A stretch of 64,000 nt of DNA from Streptomyces violaceusniger. Its GTDB lineage: Bacteria > Actinomycetota > Actinomycetes > Streptomycetales > Streptomycetaceae. The DNA lies in the NCBI GenBank assembly GCA_005405945.1, contig BJHW01000002.1, positions 1,550,001 to 1,614,000 of the forward strand, written 5' to 3'. Shown here piece after piece: positions 9,380-18,320 of the stretch (its first letter is position 1; every line of letters starts with the position of its first letter). The translations under genes and the position numbers were made by a program. The notes under the pieces were generated by a model that was not told the origin of the DNA, did not search any database, and worked only from the letters and a program-made list of their open reading frames with translations.

Positions 9380-9825
9380 GTGGAGAGGGCGGTTCCGTCT
9401 CTCTTGGACGTGGCCTGACCGATGACCATGGGCAGATCACTGTGTTCGTCGTCGTCATCACGGCGCTGGTCGTGCTGTTCGCCGGCCTGGCCGTCGACGG
9501 CGGCCTGGCCCTTGCCACGAAGATCCGCGCCCTCGGCGAGGCACAGGAAGCCGCCCGCGCCGGCGCCCAGGCAATCGACCCGGATGCCTACCGGGCTGAC
9601 GGCACGGTGCGCCTCCAACCTGATCAGGCCCGTGCTTTGGCCTACCGCTACCTCGCCACCACCGGCGACACGGGCACAGTGACGGCCACGGAGCGGACAG
9701 TGACAGTCGCCGTCACCGTGCAACAGCCCACGCAACTGCTCCAAGCCGCGGGCCTCGACACGCTGACCGTGACCGGGTCCGGCACCGCCCGCCCCCGCCA
9801 CGGTGTCAGCGCACCCGAACGGTAA
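9376..9825 (+). CDS. TadG/TadE-like pseudopilin (Rv3654c-type)
   Basis: A 149-residue protein with DDHGQITVFVVVITALVVLF near the N-terminus, which is the shortened helix pattern (Gly-Gln instead of Ala-Glu) of the TadG/Rv3654c-type group. It continues with GLAVDGGLALATKIRALGEAQEAARAGAQ, typical of these proteins. Start GTG 9376 overlaps the preceding stop. Confidence 0.7.
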   Translation: MSGEGGSVSLGRGLTDDHGQITVFVVVITALVVLFAGLAVDGGLALATKIRALGEAQEAARAGAQAIDPDAYRADGTVRLQPDQARALAYRYLATTGDTGTVTATERTVTVAVTVQQPTQLLQAAGLDTLTVTGSGTARPRHGVSAPER

Positions 9826-9836
9826 GAGACGCGGAT

Positions 9837-12776
9837 ATGGCCCAACGGGTTCACCACCGGCAACTGCGCCAGTTCTATCGAGCGGCCCGTGCAATGCTGG
9901 CCGCCCTCCTTCTCCTGACTTTGGCGGTCGGCATCCCTTGGGGACTGGTGCGCTTCGTCGGCTGGCCGCTGCCAGACCACCTGACGACCTGGACCGAGAT
10001 CCAGGATCTCCTACTCGCCCCGTTGAGCAACTCCTTCCTGCTCAACACCCTGGCCTGCCTGCTGTGGCCCACATGGGCGGTCTTCGTCCTCGACGTCGCC
10101 CGCACCACCCTCGACATGGCGCGCACAACCGCGTGGCCCGAGATCCGTCCGGCAGGTCTGGTGCATGCCCTGGCCACCGCGCTCGTAGGAACCATCGTCC
10201 TGGCCCTGGCCACGAGCCGATCCGCCCCTCAGAGCGTTCCCGCCCAGGCCACCACCGTGGTCGACCGCACCGCGACCCCCACCAGCTCACCATTCCTCGC
10301 ACAACCGGTGTCGAGTCAGGCAGAGAAGACGTCGCAGGCAGCGCCGGGGAGGGTCGTGGTACGCCCGCCGCACGATGGCGTCTACGACAGCCTGTGGCGC
10401 ATCGCGGAGCGGGAACTGGGCGATGGGCGCCTGTGGCCGAACATCTATGCCCTCAACGAGGGCCGTCCGCAGCCGGACGGCCATGCCCTGACCACGCCAG
10501 GTCTCATCCGGCCCGGCTGGATCCTCCATCTCCCCGACACACGCCGGCACCCTCGCCCCGGTCACGATGACCACCCCACCCCCGGCAGCCCGGAACCCCT
10601 CCCTCCCCTCACCCCACCGCGCCGAAGTCCCCGAGCACCCAGCCCGCTCCGTCCACACCGCACACTTCCTCACACGCCCCGACGACCCCGCGCACCACAC
10701 CGGTCCGGGCACGGGCATCTCCTTGCCCACGGGGGCGTTCGTGAGCCTGGGCCTGGCCGCCTTGATCACCGCCGCCTGGTTGTCGGTGCGGTGGCGCCGC
10801 CGCATGCGCTACCGCCCCGGCAGCGGCGAGCGCGAGGACCTCACCGTCGCACCCGTCGTTCGCGCACTACGCCTCGCCAACGACCAGGCCCACCTCTCCT
10901 CCGGGACCGATGCCGACACCCTCGACGTCACGGCGGGGGCGCTCGCTGGCCAAACCCATGGAACGGCCCTGCTCGGACGTTCTGCCCTGGCGGCGCTGCC
11001 GAGGCCAGAACGGCTCATCGCTGTGAAAGACGGCCGAGCGCTCGGCCTGGACCTGGCCCGTACTCAAGGCCTCGGCCTGGTCGGCCCCGGTGCACTCGAC
11101 GCCCTCCGCGCTCTAGTTGTCACGCTGCTCGCGGAAGGAGGCGATCCTCAGTCGGCCCCGGACATCCTCATCCCCTTCCACGACGTCCACCTCCTGGTCG
11201 GCGAGCACGGCAACAGCCCGCCGCGACTCAGCCGACTGCATATCGTCGACAACCTGGACGCGGCTCTCGACACATTGGAATCCGAACTTCTCACCCGCGC
11301 CCGCCAAGACGCCGACACAGCGACGAACACTCCGAACGCGAAGGAACTCGTACTGGTCGCCACACCCGCCCCACATGCCCAGAGACGAATGCAAGCCATC
11401 CTCGACAACGGCTCAAGCCTCGGCCTGTCTGGCCTGCTCATCGGGCAGTGGCGCCCCGGAGCAACCGCTCACGTACGAACGGACGGCACAGTCGCCGCCA
11501 CCAGCGCATCTCTGGCCAACTTCCTCGCAGACGCCCGGCTGTTCACCCTCCCACCTCCCGACAGCCAAGCCCTCCTGAGCCTGCTCAGCGAAGCCGACCC
11601 TTCACCCCGCGAAGCCCCTGCCATAGCCGCACCGCCTACCCGCCACTCTTCCCGCGACGGGACAAGCAGTGCCTCGTCGGCGGAGCACAGCCCGTCGAGT
11701 CCGGAGCCAACTGACCGCCGTACTTCATCGTCGGAAAGCAATCCTCAGAGCATCGACAGCGCCGAGCCCTTCGATACCCCGGTACCGCCAGCGTCAGTGC
11801 TTGCACCCAGCGACGCGTTCTCGACACCCGACACACATACTCGACAGCCACCGGCCGCTACGCCCGCACTACCAGAGAGCGCTGCGGGCACGAGCGATCC
11901 TTCTGGTGCCAGACCGCCACCGGCGAACTTGCGAAGCCCTGCTGAGAGGCAACCACACCGCCCTCGGCCTGCCCCTGGCATCACACCGGCCGACAGCGCA
12001 CTGAGGATCAACGTCCTCGGCAATCTCCAAGTGGTCCACCATCGTGGCGATGAGCACCAAGACATCACCAGCGCCCTTGCACCCCGCCAGCGCGAAATCC
12101 TGGCCTTCCTCGCCCTGCACCCCAACGGAGCACGCCGCGAGACACTCACTGCGGCCTTGTGGCCGAACGCCCCGCCGACCGCCCCTACAACGCCCTCCAC
12201 GCCACACTGAGCCAATTACGCCGCGCGCTCCGCACCGCGACCCACCAGGCACTGGCCGAGGTGATCCTCCGCCAGGACGGTCCCTACACCCTGGACCGTG
12301 ACCGAGTCAGCGTCGACCTGTGGGAGCTGCATGACGTTCTCGACGCCACCGGCCCGGGCCACGCCAACGAGCACCGCCTGGCCGCGGTGGAACGCCTCGG
12401 CATTCTCTACCGAGGCGACCTCGCCGAAGACCTGACCGCTGAGTGGGCCGAGGCCCCTCGCGAAGCCCTGCGCCGCGACGTACTCGACGCCTTCGGCGCC
12501 TTGGCTCACACTATCGACGACACCGACCCGGAGCAGGCCCTCATCCTCCTGGAACATGCCCGCACACTCGACCGCTACAACGAGACCTTGTACCAGGACA
12601 TCGCCCGCCTTCAGGCCCACCTCGGCCAGCGTGATGCTGTCGCACGCACACTTGCTCTACTCACAAGCACACTGGCTCAGCTGGGAGAAAGGCCCAGTCA
12701 AGAAACAGTGGCACTGTGCGAGTTGCTCCTCCGGTGTGCTCCTCCTTCCGACTATCTCCGCGGTAGGGCCAACTGA
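9837..12776 (+). CDS. membrane-anchored LysM-BTAD (SARP-type) regulator, two frameshifts
   Basis: Read through its shifts this is one protein of about 980 residues. Residues 15-130 hold three membrane segments. A LysM-like module follows at about 180-235 (YDSLWRIAERELGDGRLWPNIYALN). After a change of frame near 10540-10566 comes another membrane segment (TGAFVSLGLAALITAAWL) and a long cytoplasmic region. The protein ends with a winged-helix DNA-binding domain (LRINVLGNLQ, PRQREILAFLALHPNG) and, after a second shift near 12165-12175, the BTAD helical domain (PYNALHATLSQLRRAL, then YRGDLAEDL and RYNETLYQDIARLQ). This is a known streptomycete architecture at the end of tad loci, likely regulating pilus genes in response to the cell surface. 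The second shift is repaired by one C; the first needs one base removed or two added. Confidence 0.75.
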
Positions 12777-13342
12777 GGTCCACCGAGTACACCCTGGTGA
12801 CAGGCGGCTTCTGCCCGGCGTCCTGACTATGGGAGCACCGGAGATCGTCCTGCTGGCACGGGTGGAGCTGTCGACAAGCAGCGTCGCTAGGGGCTGTGCT
12901 CGTGGACGGTTCAAACCCTTTACTACTCCCAGGATTTGGCCCTCTTGGTGCGGCTGATGTTGCCGGAGTCTGTAGCTCTGTTCACACGCCTGAGCGTCGT
13001 AGTGCGAGGGGTGTGGAATGTGCTTGTCTCGGCGTCGTGGCTGAGGTTCGTGAGGTAGTTGTTGGGCAGGGTTCGGTTGGGTTCTGTGTGACGTGGGCGC
13101 GCACCTGGCGGGTGCTGCGGACTCTTGAGGACTCTGCCAATAACGGTCGTAGGAAGGCTGTGTTGATCGGGAAGGGGTTGGTGGCCAAGGTGGCCGAGGC
13201 GTGGGCTTTGGGGAAGGGCGGGTCGACCACGCAACCATGGTCCGGATCTCAGAAGAGATGGACGCTTATGTTCGGGATGCCGGAAATCGAGAAAGTGCTC
13301 TGCGCACTACCTGCTGGCAGATAGACATGCAGGTCAGGCAGC
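12777..13342. other. 565 bp between the pilus regulator and the CRISPR array; candidate leader side
   Basis: No gene is supported. A 142-codon open frame spans 12896-13324 on the plus strand, but its composition is not convincing. The repeats decay towards the right end of the array, so the CRISPR leader and its promoter should lie here, immediately left of 13343. Nothing recognisable as cas3 or another cas gene is present. Confidence 0.4.
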
Positions 13343-13603
13343 CTGCTCCCCGCACCCGCGGGGATGGCCCCACAGCACGCGCGGGTCGCGGCCGATGCTC
13401 TCGCTGCTCCCCGCACCCGCGGGGATGGCCCCGCTTCCCGGCGGCTGGGCTGGAAAGACGACCCCTGCTCCCCGCACCCGCGGGATGGTCCCGACTAAAT
13501 GGATACGGGTATGAGAAAGGCCCCCTGCTCCCGCGGGGATGGCCCCGCCATGCTGGTATGGATCGAGGAAGCGGCCGACTGCTCCCCGCGCGCGGGGATG
13601 GTC
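13343..13603 (+). CRISPR. type I-E CRISPR array, 5 repeats and 4 spacers, no cas genes
   Basis: Repeats 1 and 2 (13343-13371, 13404-13432) are identical 29-mers beginning CTGCTCCCCGC and ending GGGGATGGCCCC, with the dyad (CCCCGC/GCGGGG) of Streptomyces I-E repeats. Repeat 3 (13465-13492) lacks one G and has GGTCCC. Repeat 4 (13525-13546) lost seven bases between two CCCGC copies. Repeat 5 (13579-13603) lacks two bases and its 3' end diverges. All four spacers are exactly 32 bp (13372-13403, 13433-13464, 13493-13524, 13547-13578). The decay points to transcription on the plus strand from a leader on the left. Confidence 0.93.
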
Positions 13604-13887
13604 TACACCTCACAGCAGATCGGTGGCGCCATCCGTACGCCTTGCTGACGCGATGGTGGCGAGCGTCACCACCCCCGTCGGTATCGCCGCTCGCCGCTAG
13701 CTTCCGCGAGGTCTGATCCGAGTCCGAGCTCTTCACCCTGCCCGAGATCAGCGTCGTGATCTCGCACTGGTACGTCGTGATGATATGAGGCCGCGTCCTC
13801 CAGTCTGCTGTCCACCTTCGCACGCAGCGCCGGGTCGGTCGTCAGGTGCAGCCGGACGGTCCGAGATTCGATTCGACAGGTTCTTGA

Positions 13888-14805
13888 CTACTGCTCCTTG
13901 TGCCCCGCTTGCTGGGCACGACTCACAAGGTCCGCGTGATGTTTGGGCCACTCCGCCAGCGGCGTGAGAGCTGTCAGCAGCTCGTCGGCAGCTGACGTCA
14001 ATTGGTAGCGGGCACGGTAGGGAAATGTGGGCTCGCGGTGGCGTTCAATGAGTTCCTCCCGCTCCAGGCGCCTCAGGGTTCGGTTTAATACACTTTCTTG
14101 AAGGTAGAGGTGTCGAGTTTCCGACCAGCCGTCTTCATGAGTCTTTTCTCGGATTGTGTCCAGTAATCGGGTGTACTGTTTGGGTCCTTCTGCCAGTGCT
14201 ACCAGGACGTCGGGTATCCATTCTCCGTTGATCATGTGGAGAGCGTGACGCAGGTTCAAGGTGAAGACGCGGTCTCTGGGTGCCTCATCAGCGCCTGAGG
14301 TGTCCTCTGCCCTATTCGTTGCTGGGAGTCTGTGATGCTTGCTGCCGGACATTTGTGCCTTCCACGCTAATGGTTGCTGTTGGTGTGTCCTGGGCGACTG
14401 CCTCTCCATGCCCACCAGGTGGAAGGCGAGGCGGAGGAACCTGGGACTGGTCAGCAACGGTTCATCAGGACATGGTGGGACAGCCCAGTACGGGCCCGGA
14501 GGGGCAGTGTGGGAAGGGCTGGGCACGACGAGGAACCAGCCCTTGCCGAGTGCCCGACTGCCTGGCGCGCTCCAATGGGCGGCTGTGGAACGCCGGACGA
14601 GGAAGTATAGGTGCGGTTCTCTGCCTTCCAGGTCTGCGATGACCAGGCCCGGTGTACATCGAATCCGGTGGCGGAGGACGTCAAGCACCTGGTATCCAAT
14701 TTCGGCCGACGTGCGAATCGCGTCCCACCACAAGCCTGTCGCAATGGCCTCACGTCTTCCTGCCCGCGGAATCCACGTGGGCAGCCATTGGCGGATGCCG
14801 TTCAT
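13888..14805 (-). CDS. fusion of a primase/polymerase-like N-domain and a winged-helix (HxlR-like) C-domain
   Basis: ATG 14805 lies within the ATGA overlap with the upstream GGDEF-like gene. Residues 1-135 (GLWWDAIRTSAEIGYQVLD, then WSAPGSRALGKGWFLVVP) resemble the streptomycete proteins annotated as bifunctional DNA primase/polymerase N-domain-like. That assignment is from memory of the pattern and no catalytic acidic triad is obvious. Residues about 180-305 are a winged helix (FTLNLRHALHMINGEWIPDVLVAL, VLNRTLRRLEREELIERH, YRARYQLT), close to HxlR/PadR regulators. A DNA-binding regulator coupled to a signalling protein is the simplest reading. Confidence 0.55.
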   Translation of the reverse strand: MNGIRQWLPTWIPRAGRREAIATGLWWDAIRTSAEIGYQVLDVLRHRIRCTPGLVIADLEGREPHLYFLVRRSTAAHWSAPGSRALGKGWFLVVPSPSHTAPPGPYWAVPPCPDEPLLTSPRFLRLAFHLVGMERQSPRTHQQQPLAWKAQMSGSKHHRLPATNRAEDTSGADEAPRDRVFTLNLRHALHMINGEWIPDVLVALAEGPKQYTRLLDTIREKTHEDGWSETRHLYLQESVLNRTLRRLEREELIERHREPTFPYRARYQLTSAADELLTALTPLAEWPKHHADLVSRAQQAGHKEQ

Positions 14806-15653
14806 TGTTCTGTATGGGCGAGTTGGTCGAGTACGGCGGTGAGGTCGGCGTGAAGCCGGTGAGCCGACTCGGACGACAACACCAGTGAACGCGGGGCGTA
14901 GGGGGTTGCCTTTAGGTAGCGGGTGAGCGGAATGCACACCTCACCGTCGGCCAGTTGGTGCACCTCCTCGACCCTGGGATTACGCTCGCGGTGGGACGCC
15001 GCGGCTTGCGAGCCGGCAATGCAGATCTGATTGCCTCCGCTGCGCTTGGCATCGCGCAATGCCACGTCGCACTCCAGCAGCAGCTCGGACAGGTCGCCGG
15101 GGATAAGGTCGGTGCAGGCGGCCACACCCATGGACACGGTCCATCCGGTAATGGTCACGGCCGACTCGCAGCTGGTCATGGCAGGTACCGACAGGCTGCT
15201 TATGTGGACTTGGATGCTCCGGGCGACCGCCAGGGCGGCCTCCAGATTGGTGTCGGGCAGCAGGATGAGGAACTCGTCGCCGGTGTGCCCGCCGTAGCGG
15301 CCGACGATGCCTCGTTCTCCGCTGTGGTGGCGCAGCGCTGTCGCTGCGGCGCGGAGTACGGCGTCTCCGGCAGGGTGCCCGTACAGGTCGTTGATGTCCT
15401 TGAAACGGTCGAGATCGACCAGGATCAAGGCCAGGGGCCAGGGCTTGTGGCGTGCTTGGAGCAGTGCCTGCGAGGCGTGGTGGTCCCACCGGCGCCGGTC
15501 CAGCACGCCGGTGAGCTCGTCGGTCAAAGGGGTCTGGCATGCCGGGCAGCGCGATTCACTTCTGTGCGCAGGTTGCTCCTGCTGCATGACACCTCTGGGT
15601 AAGCCGTCTGGCGGCGGAGGGGACTGGGGGAGTGCGCGGGGGGTGGCAATCAT
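14802..15653 (-). CDS. GGDEF-like (diguanylate cyclase-type) protein
   Basis: A 283-residue protein starting at ATG 15653 with GGGAGAAG just upstream. CPACQTPLTDELTGVLDRR opens the GGDEF domain, followed by LALILVDLDRFKDINDLYGH with the first metal-binding Asp. The signature loop reads YGGHTGDEFLILLP, so the canonical GGDEF is TGDEF, with the first Gly replaced. No membrane segment or sensor domain is seen; the C-terminal 80 residues are unassigned. It may still make cyclic di-GMP or be a degenerate binding protein. It is translationally coupled to the winged-helix fusion gene downstream. Confidence 0.75.
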   Translation of the reverse strand: MIATPRALPQSPPPPDGLPRGVMQQEQPAHRSESRCPACQTPLTDELTGVLDRRRWDHHASQALLQARHKPWPLALILVDLDRFKDINDLYGHPAGDAVLRAAATALRHHSGERGIVGRYGGHTGDEFLILLPDTNLEAALAVARSIQVHISSLSVPAMTSCESAVTITGWTVSMGVAACTDLIPGDLSELLLECDVALRDAKRSGGNQICIAGSQAAASHRERNPRVEEVHQLADGEVCIPLTRYLKATPYAPRSLVLSSESAHRLHADLTAVLDQLAHTEQ

Positions 15654-15889
15654 CGGCTTCTCCCTGCGCGGGAGCGCTGGGACTCACGGACGGCGGCTCT
15701 CGCTGGATTTCAGCAGCCCCTGGTCGGGGCGGCCGTCTGGCATTGCGCTCTGGCTGGTCCCCCGTGCTCAGCCGACCTAAAAGTGGCTGACTCGGTCATC
15801 GACTGGTGACCGAGCGCCCCGCTGTGGGTCCTCGGTGCTCCTGCGCATGACGTAGATCAATTGCAGGTTGACTGGCCGGATGGTTCATT

Positions 15890-15960
15890 CAACCAGTGGT
15901 TGATGAGTGGCGGTGCGTGAGTCTAGACTCTGATCCGCCAGGGCTGTCAACCAGTGGTTG
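15890..15960 (+). promoter_or_regulatory. promoter with two identical 13-bp operators for the XRE cassette
   Basis: CAACCAGTGGTTG occurs at 15890-15902 and again at 15948-15960. Each is a dyad of six-base arms around one base. Between them is a candidate promoter: -35 TTGATG at 15900-15905, 18 bp, -10 TAGACT at 15924-15929. The -35 overlaps the first operator, and the second lies about 20-30 bp downstream of the -10. A separate perfect 12-bp palindrome GAGTCTAGACTC (15919-15930) covers the -10. This is the geometry of an autorepressed promoter reading into the XRE gene at 16015. Confidence 0.6.
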
Positions 15961-16014
15961 AGAACTGGGAGTTCGTGACAGCGCCTGGGCCAAACGCGGT
16001 GGAGGTGAGGGCCC

Positions 16015-16461
16015 ATGTCCGATGCCGAGCCGAGTGCGACTCTGGCCGAACGACTGAACCGCCTGTTCGACAGCATCCGTCCGGATGGCCCGAACGGGCG
16101 CGCATACACCAATGGTGAGGTGGCCGAAGCCGTCAAGCAGGCGAACCCCAGCATCCGGGTCGGAGGCGCGTACCTCTCGGCGCTGAGGACCGGAGCGAAG
16201 AAGAAGCCTTCCGTCGAACTGCTCAAGGCTCTGGCGCGCTTCTTCGGGGTCCCGACGGCCTACCTGCTCGAGGAAGCCACCGCTGCACAAACCGACGCCG
16301 AGATCGAACTCGCCAAGGTCGCCCACAACCTGGGAGTCCGGCAACTCGCCCTTCGGGCCTTGGAACTGACCCCCGAGGGCCTTGCGGCGGTGACGAAGAT
16401 CGTCGAGCACGTGCTGGAGACCGACAGGACACCACCAAAGCCACCTGAAACGAAGGACTGA
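16015..16461 (+). CDS. XRE-family helix-turn-helix regulator
   Basis: A 148-residue protein. Residues about 10-85 form a Cro/CI-type HTH: TNGEVAEAVKQANPSIRVGG, then AYLSALRTGAKKKPSVELL and ALARFFGVPTAYLL. The C-terminal 60 residues are helical and may mediate dimerisation or sensing. It is the first gene of a four-gene cassette and the natural candidate to bind the two palindromes upstream. ATG 16015 follows GGAGGTGAGGG. Confidence 0.85.
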   Translation: MSDAEPSATLAERLNRLFDSIRPDGPNGRAYTNGEVAEAVKQANPSIRVGGAYLSALRTGAKKKPSVELLKALARFFGVPTAYLLEEATAAQTDAEIELAKVAHNLGVRQLALRALELTPEGLAAVTKIVEHVLETDRTPPKPPETKD

Positions 16462-16543
16462 GCATGTGAACCGGGCGAGGCCGGGGGCGTGGATGCTCGT
16501 CATGGTCTGGAACACGACCAACCAACAGCGGCACGGTGATCCG

Positions 16544-17098
16544 ATGGACCTGAAGGCAATGCGCCGTAGTTGCAAGGCGCTCGTCCGGGATCTCGACCTT
16601 CCTGTCCCCGCCGAGCCTGACCAAGTGGTGGCCGCCTTGTGCGGGCGCATGAGGCAACGGCTCAATCGAGCCGTACATCATCGCCTTGTCTCTTTCCCCC
16701 CGGACACAGTCAGCGGCCTATGGGTGGCAACAGACAGCGCGCACTACATCCTTTGTGAACGGAACACCAGTCCCTGGCACCAACTACTCATCACCTGCCA
16801 TGAGTTCTGGCACATTGAGGCAGACCATGAGGCCACTCCGGCTTCCGGAGAAGACTCCACCCGCCTGGTGTTTCCTTCCCTGGACCCTGACACCGTGGCC
16901 CGCATCGTCGCCTCTCGTACCCATTGCAGCAACGTGGCAGAGGAAGAAGCAGACTTCTTCGCCTCATTACTGATGGCGAAAGTAAGCCGCTGGTTACCAA
17001 ACGAGACCTGGACTGTGCCCGATTCTCCCGCAACGGCGGCGGTTGTCCGTCGGCTTGAGACTTCCCTGGGACGATTCCCGGACCAGGGGGAATTGTGA
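16544..17098 (+). CDS. ImmA/IrrE-like zinc metallopeptidase
   Basis: The protein carries LLITCHEFWHIEADH, an HExxH zinc-metallopeptidase motif. About 50 residues later comes VAEEEADFFASLLM, in the position of the third zinc ligand of the ImmA/IrrE family. Members paired with XRE regulators cleave or inactivate the partner repressor, or act as toxins. ATG 16544 (MDLKAMRRSC) is preferred as homologues start there; GTG 16466 in the same frame would add 26 residues. The stop overlaps the GTG of the next gene. Confidence 0.75.
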   Translation: MDLKAMRRSCKALVRDLDLPVPAEPDQVVAALCGRMRQRLNRAVHHRLVSFPPDTVSGLWVATDSAHYILCERNTSPWHQLLITCHEFWHIEADHEATPASGEDSTRLVFPSLDPDTVARIVASRTHCSNVAEEEADFFASLLMAKVSRWLPNETWTVPDSPATAAVVRRLETSLGRFPDQGEL

Positions 17099-18320
17099 AC
17101 AACCCGAACACGGTCTACTGGACCTGCTCCTTAGCCGGCTGGGTTGGAGTGTGCTTCAAGCTCCGTGACCTCCGCCACTCCCCTCGCAGCCCGCTGAAGA
17201 GGGCCGTGTGCATCACCCTTGCCCTTGCATCGACTTCTATGTTCTGCGCCGCCCCTTCCTCCGTAGCCGTGATCAACAAGACCACGGGCGTACCGAACCT
17301 GGCGGCACTATTCGTGTACATCATCATCGTCATGATCAGCGCCTCCGCTCACGTCATGCTCGCCTACTGGCTGCACCCCTGGACCGTGCACGGCAGGCCG
17401 CCCGCCGGTGGATGCTGACGTATGCAGTCCTGATTACAGTCATGATCGCTCTGTTCGCAGCAGGTGACGCTCCGGTCGAGCGCCGCCTGGACTTCGATAC
17501 CTACTACGCCAGCGCCCCCTACCTTCGCGAATTCATCCTGCTCTACCTCGTCGCCTTGGCCGCCGCCACCGCCGCCATGATGGGACTCTGCTGGAAGTGG
17601 GCCACCCTGGCCGGACGACCCTGGCTGCGCCGCGGCCTGCGGATGAACGGGATCGGCGCGGCTGGCGGCCTCGCTTTCAGCCTCGCCAAACTCACAGCGG
17701 TGATTGCCCGCTGGTGCGGCACGGACTGGGACGGGCTCAGCTCCGACCTGGCCCCGCGATTCGCCGCACCCGCAACCATATTCACGGCCATCGGCGTCGC
17801 CTTGCCATCATGGGGCCCGTATCTGACCCGCATGCGTAACCAAGCCACCCGGCACACCGCCTATCGGGAGCTGTACCCGCTCTGGAACGCTCTGCGCCAG
17901 GCCGCACCAGCGATCGTGCCCGCGGCCCGGATCCCGCGCGGGGATTTCGAACTGCGCCTGATCCGCCGACTGGCAGAGATCAACGATGGCCGCCTCGCCG
18001 TGCGCTCCTACATCGACCCACGAGTCAAGGGCCTTGCCTTGCGCCTCGGCCAAGAGGCCGGCCTCACGGGCTCCGCGCTCCACGCAGTGGTAGAAGCAGC
18101 CCGACTCAAATCCGCCGTGGCCGACAAAGCTCGAGCCATGAAGTTTCCCTCGGACGCAGCAGCCGATCACCCGCAAGGCGGGACCGATGGGATCGGAGAA
18201 CTCTCCTGGCTGGTGGAGCTGTCACGCGCCTTCGTGAACTCCCCAGTCGTCAGTGACGTACTCGTTCAACTCCAGAAGGACAGGGAGGAAGACGCTCTTG
18301 ACTCGTCTCAGGAACGGTAA
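17095..18320 (+). CDS. MAB_1171c-family multi-pass membrane protein, one frameshift near 17403
   Basis: GTG 17095 overlaps the metallopeptidase stop. The N-terminal part has membrane segments (ITLALASTSMFCAAP, AALFVYIIIVMISASAHVML). The frame then changes near 17400 and continues with LTYAVLITVMIALFAAGD, FILLYLVALAAATAAMMGL and a cytoplasmic C-terminal domain of about 170 residues. One missing base in the G/C-rich stretch 17395-17410 explains the change. The family is annotated as a putative transporter and recurs in actinobacteria beside XRE and metallopeptidase genes; its substrate is unknown. Confidence 0.75.

Noticed and set aside
12896..13324. 142-codon frame left of the CRISPR array as a cas gene
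   Set aside because: No Cas family motif is present, its composition is atypical, and it would run to within 20 bp of the first repeat where a leader is expected.
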